From NCBI GenBank assembly GCA_037975125.1, contig CM075852.1, forward strand, positions 2,974,714-3,038,713: a stretch of DNA of 64,000 nt, given 5' to 3'. The DNA comes from Latrodectus hesperus. Lineage: Eukaryota; Arthropoda; Arachnida; Araneae; Theridiidae. Positions 36,585 to 49,467 of this stretch are shown here, piece after piece. Every line of letters begins with the position of its first letter. Within the stretch, counting starts at the first letter, position 1. The position numbers and the translations under genes are program-made. A model generated the notes under the pieces. The model saw only the letters and a list, made by a program, of their open reading frames with translations, had not been told where the DNA came from and did no database searches.

Positions 36585-38800
36585 TAAGTTATTGTACTAT
36601 TTAACAGTTTATTTAAGTTAACCGAATTATATTCTATAACATGTTCAGATGAATGTGATTTTATATGCCAAATAATATTATTATTTATTTTATTTTTATT
36701 CAATTCATTACAGTAATTTTCCGTGCTTATCGATATTATTTTAGCGTACTTCTAAGAACTACACCACGTGTTTTAGTGAGTGTTATTTTAGGAAACGCTG
36801 ATTTGAGGTTTCCTTTTATGTACTTTCAAAATACTATCTGAGGCAAGCGAGAAATACTTTTCTAATGTAAAAAATGCTAGAGTAAGGAAAATTTGGGAAC
36901 AAAAGGATGCTATTTTTAGAAACCCCAGGAAAGATTTTTCCGAAACGAGTCTCAAGCATAGCATAGTTTGACAAATTAATCAGAAATAATATATCAGGAT
37001 CTGGCCCAAATGCTTAATTTCGCATTTCTAAAAATATTATAGAATTTATTTCCTTTCTAAAAAATACTATAGAATTTATATTAATTAGCCTTATTGTTTA
37101 AAGGAAAAATTCCTTTCTTTTTTGTGAGAATAAATAGAAAATTTATTTAAAGTTATGAGTTAGGACGTATAAAAATTAAATTTATAAATAAAAAAAATAT
37201 GAGAGTATATACATCAAAAGAATTTATTTCTCTGGGAGCAAAATTATGGGTTTGCTGTCATTGAACATTTATAACATATGACTAATATTTTTTATTTAAA
37301 GTATTTTGAAACCACAGGGACCTATTGGGAAAAGGCACCGTTCTCGCTGTTAAACCGAATCAGCCTAAAATAAGTTGCGTTTGTAGCAGCTTCACCACGT
37401 AAAGTACTTCATGCTCGCAATGTCTTCCAAGAGAAATGATACCTCTGGATGTGTCAGGTTAAATCTAGCGGCTTAATCCTTATTCACTGAATCCAAATTA
37501 CAAAAACCAAACCATTTTCTGTGTTAGGGTTTTACATTTACTGGGAACCCTTCTATATGTGATATCATTAATTTTGCCCCTTGTGGCAAAAAGCGAGGCC
37601 TAATGGCGTCATAGACAACTGTCATGAAATTTAAAATTAATTTAAAATATTTACACTTATATGAAATACACAGTAGTGTGCAGTACTTTCAGAATAATCA
37701 TTTTTTATAATATTACAAATTTAAAAAATGTTCTTGTATTTTTAATAACATAAAATTTATAATGAATAAACTAACTGTTTTAGATTTTACAAAACCATTA
37801 TTTATCAATTGTTAACATAATATGATTGAATCATTTTTATCAGAGATACGTTATTCTTTAGAAGCAAATCCTTGAATATATAATTGTCACTTTGATTTAC
37901 GAATTTCATGGAAATAAGTAAATCAAAGTGAAACTGATAAAAATACAACAAAAACAGGTAGAATAATAATAACAGGTAGAAACAATAAGAAATAACAGGT
38001 AGAAATACAACAAAAATTAACAAAATCTAGTTCAGTAGTCATTCCTCTCTTTGCCTACCATTATTAAAATCATTCAAACTTTTCATTTCTTTTATTGATT
38101 GATAAAAAATTTCAGCTCATAAAGGATGTCGTAAATAACAATGCAATGCACCCTAAAATACTATTACATGCATAAGTTATTGATAAACAGTTGTATGTTT
38201 TATTTACTGATATTGATAAACAATTATAATAAATTATTGGTAGCTAATTACAAAATTTAAGTTATTGATAAAATGACGAATTGTTAGAAAAATTTACTAT
38301 TCATAATGTAAAAGCTGGTTGTGTTTATAAACCTGTTGACTACTCCTGGTCTAGTACTGGATTTAGTCATCAATTGGTGACTGAACTCTGTTAGGTATAA
38401 AATCATAAAAGTTCCTTACTAATATCCTTCTCATATTGTTTCAAAGTTAATGTAAGGACTATTTAGAATGAATCAAACAGCACTGAAATCAGATAAAACA
38501 TATAAGTTTGCATTTAATGATTACGAAATTATAAATATGTATAATGCCTGATAAAATCGCATAAGGAAAGATTTTTTAGTTTAATCTTGATGACTTTTGT
38601 ATCTCTAATCATAGAGAACCCACACGGGGCAACACACATATTTGCATGTTCACCTCAATATACTCCTTCCCACACGAAAACACTGTATAGACGTGTAATA
38701 ATAACGTGTTATAGAGGAAAAAATAGAGTGTTTGCTTCCCTCCATACACGAGCTCATCAAGTGAATGTATACATGACGTGTCATATATCGTCAGCAGTGT
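36581..38800. other. AT-rich spacer with a 14-bp perfect inverted repeat at 37887-37931
   Basis: TCACTTTGATTTAC at 37887-37900 is exactly inverted at 37918-37931 (17-nt loop). An ACAGGTAGAAA phrase recurs at 37953-38007. The richer patch 37320-37620 was not identified. Confidence 0.5.
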
Positions 38801-39571
38801 TGTATTCATAAACATAGTTTGACATTAGAGCACGAATTAAATCGTGGTTTTATCACTAAAGTTTACTCGCTTTTATTCTACTGTCTTTTAAGTGAGACAT
38901 TTCTCTAAATCGTTGTTGTTGTGGCTTATCCTCCAAATGTCTGACGAAGTCAGACAAGGTCCATCAGACCGTTTACCCTAAGGAAATCGAGGACCAGAAG
39001 GGGGGATGAGTATATATCCTATACAGTTGTTTTCCTTGTTGGTTGGCTATTAATTTAATACTTTTATGTTATTAGTTGTATTCATAAACATAGTTTGACA
39101 TTAGAGCACGAATTAAGTCGTGGTTTTATCACTAAAGTTTACTCGCTTTTATTCTACTGTCTTTTAAATGAGACATTTCTCTAAATCGTTGTTGTTGTGG
39201 CTTATCCTCCAAATGTCTGACGAAGTCAGACAAGGTCCATCAGACCGTTTACCCTAAGGAAATCGAGGACCAGAAGGGGGATGAGTATATATCCTATACA
39301 GTTGTTTTCCTTGTTGGTTGGCTATTAATTTAATACTTTTATGTTATTAGTTGTATTCATAAACATAGTTTGACATTAGAGCACGAATTAAATCGTGGTT
39401 TTATCACTAAAGTTTACTCGCTTTTATTCTACTGTCTTTTAAGTGAGACATTTCTCTAAATCGTCGTTGTTGTGGCTTACCCTCCAAATGTCTGACGAAG
39501 TCAGGCAAAGGTCCTTCAGACCGTTTACCCTAAGGAAATCGAGGACCAGAAGGGGGGATGAGTATATATCT
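38801..39571. repeat. 276-bp tandem repeat, about 2.8 copies, carrying a retroelement tail
   Basis: Units start TGTATTCATAAACATAGTTT at 38801, 39077 and 39352 and are nearly identical; the third is cut short near 39571. Each unit includes, on the minus strand, a segment ending AAGCCACAACAACAACGATT, the (AAC)n-type end of the SINEs and LINE here, and a small palindrome TCTGACGAAGTCAGA. Confidence 0.92.
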
Positions 39572-40457
39572 TCTCTGGAATGTCCCAAAAAGTACAGGAT
39601 GTGATTAGGAGAAGCCTGCTCAGTTTTTCTAAATAGTAATAAGGATAGTTAGAAATTGAATACTGCGTACCACATTAAATGATTGATAGCTAAATGAATA
39701 TGCATGTTAAACAAGCATTGGCAAGTGGTTTTTTTGATATTACGTAGTGGTTAGCTTAATAGTCGAAAGCTGCGCATAATAAGCCATTTGAATGTACAAC
39801 TCTTAACTCTTTCCGGAAGGAATTTTCATAAATAATTGTACATATTGTTGAATCGTAAAAGTAAAAATACAGACAGGCTTAAAATGGAGGAAGACAGATA
39901 AAATGGAAATTCCCATTAAGATCCACAACAGATGTGAATGCAGAAAAATGGCCCCAATTTTCCTTTGTTCAATCCTGCTTCCATTTAAAAGAACACAATT
40001 TTACCACTTAACAATGGTGCGCACAATGTTTCAGTCGACTTCTTGCAAGTTTGTCTGAAGAGGTATCTCGATTCATTCACATACATTTACAGCTGAGCAG
40101 GCTGTACTTTAATATTAAAAGGTCATCACCAAGTGCCTCGTCATTTTGAACCACGGACAAGTGACGAGGTCCACCTGAGTTGGCGCGCTGCTCTCAACAG
40201 AAAAGCATTTTCAGTCTTACTCTCTAAATAAGAACTCAGTTTTGAAATTTAATATCAATATTTCCTCGAAATATTGTCAGAATGGCCAAAGAGAAGAACA
40301 AATTATAGAACATACTACCTAAATTTCTTTATTCCAGCGGTTTTTGAAATTGCGAAATCCAGCAACTGACATTAATATCTCTGTAAACCAACACAAATAA
40401 GAGCAAGTTTGACATCTTCACTACTATGTACTTAACATTGCTATTTAATACAGTACG
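39572..40457. other. Spacer, nothing recognised
   Basis: A moderately GC-rich patch at 39980-40240 was not identified. Confidence 0.35.
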
Positions 40458-40748
40458 TATCTTGCAGCTGACCAACTTGTCTAGTGGTCAGCGTACCTGA
40501 CTACGGATAAAGAAGTCCTGGGTTCGAATCCCGGTTCGGAAATGGAGGTACTTTCTCTCTCTATCTATCCTGTCTTTGTCCTTTCCTTGTGTGAATGGTT
40601 GCCTACCCTATAAACGGGTCCCTATGGTATTTTTGTACTGAGGAAAGTCGGACTCCACACCAAAATAGGATTCAGTTGGAAAAGTGGAGCAGCGCACCCC
40701 ATGTTGCCAGCCTAGCCGGCACACGACAATGAATGAACATATCTTGCA
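40458..40748 (+). repeat. tRNA-derived SINE, family C, copy C1
   Basis: Head TTGTCTAGTGGTCAGCGTAC (A box), CTGACTACGGAT, B box GGTTCGAATCCC. Body CTATCCTGTCTTTGTCC, GGTTGCCTACCCTATAAACG, GACTCCACACCAAAATAGGA. TATCTTGCA flanks it at 40458-40466 and 40740-40748. The anticodon-arm text resembles tRNA-Arg(ACG), an inference. Confidence 0.85.
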
Positions 40749-41568
40749 TTTTAAATAAGAGACGGGTGGTTTTAAAAAATATACTATATTTTTCACTTAT
40801 TTAATCTTACGGTTCCATAAATATTCTTCTAAGACAACAGAAAATTGTCTATAATATATGCCTTATGCTACTTCTTAGCAATCTTTTTGTTTGAAATATG
40901 CACATTTTTATAGGGGTGAGAGTAAATTTACTATTTTGATTTATATTTTTTTACTGGTTTCAGTTAAATGAAAAAGTCATAAGTAATAACATTCAAGAAA
41001 AAAATATTTAACAAATAAACATTTTAAATTCCATACATGTCTGTAGTAAAATCATTATAATAATTTATTTTTAGTTAATTTTTCACCCAATCTACGATAT
41101 TTTGACTAATGTTATTATTGCAATTTCGTCATCTATTATGTTATTTTTACACAAGCTCAAATTTTTTTCTTCATTTTTTTTTTGGATGAAAAATTTCGAT
41201 TGAATAATATATCTCGAATCAAATGTAAATCAAAGCATTTATACTTCATAAATGAAAATTGAATGGAAATAAATTATCTCTCTAAAACAATTTTCTTCAT
41301 CATTATTTTTACATTGCGAGTAGAATATTTGTAAGTTAAGTTTGAATACGTAATTATGTTCACTATTATTTCGTTATTTATTGCAAGAAACAAAACAAAG
41401 ACTTTAATTTAATCTATTCACACACTCATTTGTATTAATTTCACTCACTCATTTGCACTAAAAATATTACTTGGTGATAAAAACATCTCCCACTACTTTT
41501 CCAGAATATTCAGTTAGGTGCTAAATATACCGCAAACAAATTACCAATTGATAAAAATTGGGTGACCC
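40749..41568. other. AT-rich, nothing recognised
   Basis: No gene or repeat identified. Confidence 0.4.
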
Positions 41569-41604
41569 TCAGACACTATAATAATATATTATTATAATGT
41601 CTGA
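41569..41604. repeat. 36-nt AT-rich palindrome
   Basis: TCAGACACTATAATAATATA and its inverse, with one mismatch pair, about 95 bp before the 92-bp array. Confidence 0.65.
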
Positions 41605-41698
41605 TGGAGATGAAAGGCTAATGCGACATATGTAGTGCGAATTATTTTTTTAAAATTATTCGTTACAAAAAATTGTTCCAAAATAAGTAAGCGAAAAT

Positions 41699-42595
41699 AG
41701 GAATGCTTAAAATAAGATATGCTAATTTACACTTTGTTAACAGATGAAAATAAATGATACTATTAATTAGGAATTACCTATTATACTATTAGGAATGCTT
41801 AAAATAAGATATGCTAATTTACACTTTGTTAACAGATGAAAATAAATGATACTATTAATTAGGAATTACCTATTATACTATTAGGAATGCTTAAAATAAG
41901 ATATGCTAATTTACACTTTGTTAACAGATGAAAATAAATGATACTATTAATTAGGAATTACCTATTATACTATTAGGAATGCTTAAAATAAGATATGCTA
42001 ATTTACACTTTGTTAACAGATGAAAATAAATGATACTATTAATTAGGAATTACCTATTATACTATTAGGAATGCTTAAAATAAGATATGCTAATTTACAC
42101 TTTGTTAACAGAGGAAAATAAATGATACTATTAATTAGGAATTACCTATTATACTATTAGGAATGCTTAAAATAAGATATGCTAATTTACACTTTGTTAA
42201 CAGATGAAAATAAATGATACTATTAATTAGGAATTACCTATTATACTATTAGGAATGCTTAAAATAAGATATGCTAATTTACACTTTGTTAACAGATGAA
42301 AATAAATGATACTATTAATTAGGAATTACCTATTATACTATTAGGAATGCTTAAAATAAGATATGCTAATTTACACTTTGTTAACAGATGAAAATAAATG
42401 ATACTATTAATTAGGAATTACCTATTATACTATTAGGAATGCTTAAAATAAGATATGCTAATTTACACTTTGTTAACAGATGAAAATAAATGATACTATT
42501 AATTAGGAATTACCTATTATACTATTAGGAATGCTTAAAATAAGATATGCTAATTTACACTTTGTTAACAGATGAAAATGAATGATACTATTAAT
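41699..42595. repeat. 92-bp tandem array, ten nearly identical copies
   Basis: GAATGCTTAAAATAAGATAT starts at 41701, 41793, 41885 and every 92 bp to 42529. By eye only two substitutions are seen in the array (GAGGAAAATAAATG in the fifth copy, GAAAATGAATG in the last). The left and right edges are partial units. There is no coding potential. Confidence 0.95.
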
Positions 42596-42883
42596 TTACT
42601 TCAATGCAATAAATATTTACCAAAAATCTTTTGGTATACTTATTATTCCGTTTTAAATTAAAACACGCGTATTATTTTGTTGATTTCCAAATTATTCATG
42701 ATTCCCCTGAAACTGAAATCAAATATTATTTGTAATATAATTGATTTTGATAGTAAATTTTTCAAATGTGTTACAACATATACTACAATTTGATTATTAT
42801 ACTACATATTATATAATCTGATTATTATGCTGATGACTGATTCTAGACTCATAATTTGAATATTAAATAATAGCATATAGTTA

Positions 42884-43261
42884 AGGGCTGTGGTAGCCTA
42901 GTGGTTAGGGTATCGGCCTTCCATTCGGAAGGGTGGGGTTCGATTCCCAATGCCGCCAAAGACCCACCGAGTACATACGATATACGTGCTCGTTAAATCT
43001 GTGGAATCGAAAGTCCTATGGTCTGTCCTTGAGCAGTTACCATGGGTGCAATGGTCTGAAGAAAATTTCCTCGCCCTTCAAATCAATGTTAAATTTGAGG
43101 GAGTTGGTCCTCTGGTGGTGCCATCTATCGGAGGATTTAAAAGAGAGCAAAGACGTACTTTCACCTTCGGGGTGTGCTCTGATTAAAATTAAAGACGCTC
43201 CTTATTGACTTAAATTCACATTGCCATGGCATAGCGAGCTTGGCTTGTCCAAGTAACAACA
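42884..43261 (+). repeat. tRNA-derived SINE, family A, copy A4
   Basis: Head GGCTGTGGTAGCCTAGTGGT (A box) and intact B box GGTTCGATTCC, the full family A body and end CTTGGCTTGTCCAAGTAACA. Among the best-preserved A copies here. Confidence 0.87.
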
Positions 43262-45879
43262 TATAGTTACATAAAATCAATTATTTAAAAATTACTTAAT
43301 TTTGTCTCCTTATTATACTTCTATTTTCATAAAATGAAAAGAAAAAAATTTTATATGTCACTAGTGGTTAATCAAATTATAAGATCTGTAGTAATTGTAT
43401 CACATTATTCAAAAAGGCAATAATGTTATAACATCTCCATAGAAAGATATTAAAAATGCTAAACGGATCAAATTACTCTTAATTCTTTGAAAGATCACTC
43501 AATTCTTTTCAATAAACCACACATAAAAGAGTTAATGGTCAGACGAACTCTCTCAAATATCTGATAAATTCCACTTTATTCTCTTTCTTTTTATTTTACA
43601 TGAAATTATGACTCTAATGGAACACTAGTTTCAGACTCAATAATGTTGGTTGCTTCAGTAAATACTTAGCTGCATCATTAAATTAAATTGCAAATAAGCT
43701 CATAAATTGCACCTAGATGATATGCTTATACACAGAAGCCGTTTCAAAAATTGATAGCATGATCTCAAATGATGTCGCCAAAATGGCAATACAGAAATAA
43801 AAAATGGCAATCTTCATTGAATCTTGTTGGTTATCATTTCTGAATTTCAATCTAACCGTACTGATGTGATTGGTATTATTTTAATACTTTCATAAAACCA
43901 TGTCCCTTTCTTGTACGCATATAACTGTAACCGTGTGTTGGAATTAGTATTTCAAATCCTATCTTGATAGCTACAAAATGGCATGCTTATTATTGGAAAT
44001 AAAGTGCTATTCCCATATATTGCAATAATTGAACCTAACACTTTTAACAGAGGTATATTACACATTATGAATCATATTTCGATATTGTTATAAATAACAC
44101 CAAATTTATCAACACAGCTGATTTTTATTTTTTCTCCTCTATCTTACTTTTATGTAAGCAAATTCTCTCATTCAATTTCTTTTGTTCATAGTTTAAACTC
44201 ATCAATAAAATCATCTACACAGAAATATCAAAAACAATGATGATGATGAAAAATTGTTTTAACTAATGGCTTGTTTTCCGGTATATCGAGATTAAAAGAA
44301 GTTAGCAATATCTTAAAAATAAAATTATTGAAACATGTAGCAGGTCTAATCAATATCTTTTAGTTATAATTTCTTACATTTTGTTAAATATTGACAGCAA
44401 ACTGACAAATTAAAAAAATATTGTCTGAAAATTAAGGGAAAATTAGTGGGAAAGTGGTCTTGAAAAATCGATTCAGTGGTAAAATAGCAGTTGCAATGTT
44501 AAAATACTTTCATTTGAAAAGATAATTTTCAGTTTATGCTACTAAAAATGCCTAATACAATTTTATATACTATAAAATTTTTGAATAAAATGACAAATTG
44601 TAGCTACTTAAAACATAAGCAATCAGTCTGAAATAAAAGGATTTCACTTTCTAGAAGAAATAGTAATAGACTCAATTAAAAGTCATATTATAGAGTATTT
44701 TCATGAGCTTCAAGCAATACAAATTATAACGCTTCTAAAGTCAGTATTTACGTATTTTTTGTCCCGTATTTTCTATTCCGCAATTTCTGTAAAAAATATG
44801 TTGTCAAATGTCACAATTTAGCGCCAAATGTTGCAGTTTAATGACCACACATACGCATTATAATTTTATAATATGGTTTAATAAATGTTTATATTTTTTA
44901 CTGTATGTACTATATATACATTTTTTAAATTTGTGATTAAAAGATAAGAAAATGAACTAAAATAAAGCTTTTATCCATTTAATTTAATGAAGAGATGCAA
45001 GTTAACAGTTTTACTTTTCCCACTTTTGAGAAAAATAATATTTTGCAACACTCGGTAGCACATTTTTTTTTAGAAAAAATGCATGCAGTTACATCTAATA
45101 ATCTTTGAAATAATGATTCTCTTTAATAAATACTATTAATTAAAAATATATTTAAAAATTTTCAAAGAAATTATAATTAATATAACTATAAAATTTTTCT
45201 TTATGTAAAGTTTCCTTTGTTAAATATAAATAATTAACAACATTAGTTTTATTTAAATGAAAAGATCTTACATGTTCCTATGATAAGAAAATAGAAGCTT
45301 GTGAGTCACTTTTTATTGAATTTACTTATCAACAAATTAAATTTCTTGAGATGCTAATTATAATTAAGTAAATATTTAGTTTAATAATACTGTTTAAAAT
45401 TTTTCTGCACTTTGTTTAAAATATTAGAAATTAAAATTATTATATCACTCAACTTGTGTGACCTGTTATCTGATAATATATTCTGTCCTGTTATTTCATT
45501 AATTACATGAAAATTACAATATTGTTCTTTCACATTTAGAAGACAAATTTTACACGTTCACTAAATATGTCGAAATACCTTCAAATTTTTGAATTTTCAA
45601 AACATTTTCACAACATAAACAAGTTTATTGTTATTATACAGAATGCAAAAACATTAATATCAAAATTGAAAAAATAAATGCGACTATTTTGAAACATTAA
45701 GTGGTTGTAAAGACTAAAAGACTAGATTGCAAATCATAAGTAACAGGTTTTTTGACATAATTTCACGAGAAATAATCTGAGAAACATAAAATTCAGAAAT
45801 GAGACACAGCATTTTGCACTTAAACAATGACGAAAACCCAACTGGGCAAAAATGACTATAAACCATATCGTATGGAATC
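43262..45879. other. AT-rich, nothing recognised
   Basis: 2.6 kb without coding frames or repeat boundaries that I can support. Confidence 0.4.
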
Positions 45880-46950
45880 AAACAAAAAAGACTTCATTAA
45901 ACTCCACGTATCGTTACACAAGATTGTCTGTCCAAGAAGAACAAGCGCGTGTTCTTCGGAATGGGATATGCCTTCCTCTTACTGCAATAATTACTTCTCA
46001 TCGTCTCTTCATATTCATCGCCAGATTGACCAACAGTTCTTGACGTCAGAACTCCTATTCTTCAATCACTGTCTGTTTTAGTTGGTGGGTGCTTTCCGGA
46101 GGATCTAATTTTGCCATAAGGTGTCTTACCAAAGCATTCCACGTCATTTGAGTACGCTGGTCAATCAATTAGAGTGATATCTTCTCGTACCAGAAGGTTG
46201 GCGTGGTCACTCATTGTCATCCATAAAAACGAAGTCTGTTCTAAAGTCACATTGTAACAAACGCACATAGAGAAGTACCAATTCTTTATAATACAGATTC
46301 TCTGCCCAAAACGCATGGAGCTCAATCTTCCGGTTCAGCATAATTCTTCCCCAACCGACAATTCTATGACCACTATAACTTGCTGCTCTCGTAATGTTAC
46401 TGGAATGAAACTGCTTTCCAACATCTTCCCAAATCAACTAGCATTGAGAATCGCTTGGGGTACGCAAACGAGTCTCATCCATAAAAAGGACACCAGTCGA
46501 TTGCTTTGATGCCCAGTTTTTCCTTGCGCAACTCTAAACAATATTGTCGATGACCAACTTTAAAGAGGATGCAGCATTTAGGATAGCGGAAAAAGGTCAC
46601 CTTTGTAATCGAACGCAATAAACCGCAACACTTATCCCCCATTTCTGTACACAGTTTCTGAAAAATGGTGCTTCCTGATTGTTCAGGGGCTCTTTTCTTC
46701 GGAAAGATGATATATCGATCATTCACTGCAGTTGTTTTTCTGAGATGGCCATGACCAAATTTTCTGACAGCTGTACTTATGGTTTAAAGGCTTTCCAAGA
46801 ACGTGAAATAAAACCTTTGTTGATTCTGAATTTTCAAGAAAGACTGGTCATACCAGATCCATCCTGCAGCTTTCAGATCATTCTTCAACGTCAAAGGTTG
46901 TCCATGTAATTTCTTCAATCCATATGGCACTTTAGATCCCACTTACATAG
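45880..46950 (-). pseudogene. Decayed Tc1-like transposase
   Basis: Minus strand, several frames. Near 46900-46730 is a helix-turn-helix remnant, then EQSGSTIFQKL and IDWCPFYG, where Tc1 proteins have the VLF.DE first-acid block; TRLRTPS follows in another frame. After that come SYSGHRIVGWGRIMLNRKIE, TDFVFMDDN (second Asp), then HLMAKLDPPESTHQLKQ and IAVRGRHIPF, the usual C-terminal end. The SPDLNPIE block with the catalytic Glu is largely lost around 46180. Stops and shifts are many, and terminal repeats were not found. Confidence 0.75.
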
Positions 46951-49330
46951 AATCCTTTTAATTGGGTCATCGTACTTTCGTTTTTGCAGTCTTGAACTGC
47001 GATTGTGTATGGCACGTGTTTTGTTTATGCTTACGTCACCTATGAGGTTTTGTTCCTGATACTTGCATGCCATGACCTTTTTATTGAATTGCGTGTTAAT
47101 TGTACAGATCGCACATAAGAACTACTTTTCTGAAATTTCATGAGTAATTACTTAAAATTTACACTGATTTTCAAGTTTTTCCAATATAGTTCTTTATTTT
47201 TATGTTAGTATTTAACCACAACTCTTCATTTTCAATTACCAATGAATTATGGTAAAATCAAAAAATAAATAAATAAGTAAATAATAAAAGCACATTAAAA
47301 ATATTTGAATTACTACAGCGCTAACCAACATTTTTGCTTATTTTAGAAAGGGCTCACTTAGCTGAAAAATAAATTAAAAATAAAAAATTTAATGCTAAAA
47401 ATATATTTCCGAATATTAAAATATCAACTATAATTCAATGTCTTATTTCATTAGTTTGGTAAAAAAATATATAAGCACTTAGTTAGCCATAACACCTGTA
47501 TCAACTAGGAATATTACCGATATTTATATTTAAATACATTTTTATACTGAGTGTCTATATATAAGTTAATTAATCAATAAATCACACTATTACTGTAAAA
47601 AGATGCTGGATTAAATTAATTTCTTAAATTAATGTTTTTGATGAAGTGAAGGCTTTTTGGTAAAACTATTTAATACATTTAGAGCAGCTCACACTTCAAC
47701 TTTCAATGAAACTCATCATAGAAATAATTAATTGAAATTGTAGTGCATCTTTTACCAAAAAATATCAACTATCTTCAAATATGACAATTTATGTTCTATT
47801 TTACATTATTCTTTCTGCTATTCTGAAACAATGATAGACCATCTGGTCTATTAGTGGGAGGTTCAAGCTATTATGAATATACCCAGCTGTTACTTAGAAA
47901 TTTAATCTGAAGCTGAAAGTATTGTGAATTGATTTTTTTCGCTATGAGTTGCAATAAGTAATAATGTAGTTCTGTACATTAAGTAATCGAATACAATACA
48001 CTGCAATAAGCATAAGATTACTGCAACTTGGTTTACAATAAAAAATATCCAGTAAACATGGGCAATTTAAAAAGACCTTCTAGCGAACACTTAAATAACA
48101 CAAATATCGACCCCTTTATTTCTAATTTGGAGTTCATTATGCAATAAAAATAAAAAAGAATAAACTAAGGTTCTTAACATTAGATGATCTTTGGACCTAA
48201 TAGCACCTTTGCTCTTCTCGTTCTCAGTTTTATACAACTTCAGATATTTAGTTACTGCTGAAATTAGACTAGGACTTGGTAAAAATAATCGAAGTATAAA
48301 AATGGAGAATATTTGAGTATAATATTTGAGTTTGTCAACAGACTTTCATGTTGTGTTACAGCACCAGCATAGTTCCTTGTACTAAGTCAGTGTTTTTGCT
48401 CTACCAGTTCAATAGAAGTGCATCTGGATGGATAACACAAACTCTCCTTTTTTATTTTAATCTAATCCAAAGTAAATGTGTAAAATGAATTTTTCTTTAC
48501 GCACACACATACTTCTCTTTCGTATAAGTGAAGTTTTCTTCGTTTATTATAAGCGTCAAATTTGATCGCAATAGCTTTTGTTTATTTCATTATTTCCAAC
48601 TATTAAATATTTTTAGGTTACTTCGAAAAAGCACTCTTTATATACTGACAAAATAATACGAATAAGAATATAAATAGATTAATTTAATTAGTCAAAATGC
48701 CTGAACCAATATGAAATTTAAATTGGATACGATTTCTTAAGCAATATAAAAACAAACTCATTTTATAATGATTTACACTATACCATGGAAAAAAAGAATA
48801 AAATAAAAAAAACAGTTTTAACAATGAATTATATGTTTTTTATAAATAATACAACGAGCAATATATTCATTTTTCATAATAGGAGAATTATAAATTATTA
48901 TTGGGCTAAAATCACTGATTGTGTTCGAATACGCCATCTATTTCAAAGCGAATAAAATTGTGGTCCATCTATGCTTTTAAAATCTCAACAGAGAAAAAAA
49001 CTAATGATAATCAAATTATTCTGAGATATATATAAAGATGCCACTGGTTTTATTAGAGACTTATTTCTTAAACTTTAGGACATCCCGTTCATTCTTTATG
49101 ATGCGAGATATTTTTGTAATTAGTATTAACTATTTCTCAGAATGGCGTCAATCAAAAACAACTGCTTTGTTTTGATATTAAATGGAATTTCTTTTTCGCA
49201 AGAAAAGGCAATTATATATAGTTTTGTTTTAAATGTTACATTTTTCCTAATTTAGTATATTTGTAATATTTTCAAGCATACTTGTTTCAATTTTCTTTTC
49301 ACTTACATATTCTAATTGTTTGTGTCAAAC
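46951..49330. other. AT-rich, nothing recognised
   Basis: No gene identified. 46960-47110 may still be transposon flank. Confidence 0.4.
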
Positions 49331-49467
49331 TTAAGCAGGTCTCGTCACTTTGTGAAGTGCACCTTCAGTGGATTCCTTCGCATGTGGACATATGGGGGAA
49401 TGAGATGGCAGACGTTCTGGCAAAGGAGGGTTCTGAACAACCATTACCACCTACTAATTCACTGACA
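49331..49467 (+). pseudogene. LINE ORF2 tail, part 1 (RNase H), cut by a mariner
   Basis: VHLQWIPSHVDIWGNEMADV then LAKEGSEQPLPP: the last RNase H block of the same LINE family as at 10.6 kb. The frame runs into the left end of the mariner at 49470 and resumes at 50792. Confidence 0.8.

Noticed and set aside
40467..40545. Possible tRNA-Arg gene with ACG anticodon
   Set aside because: The anticodon arm resembles tRNA-Arg, but the 5' and 3' ends do not form an acceptor stem and a SINE body follows.
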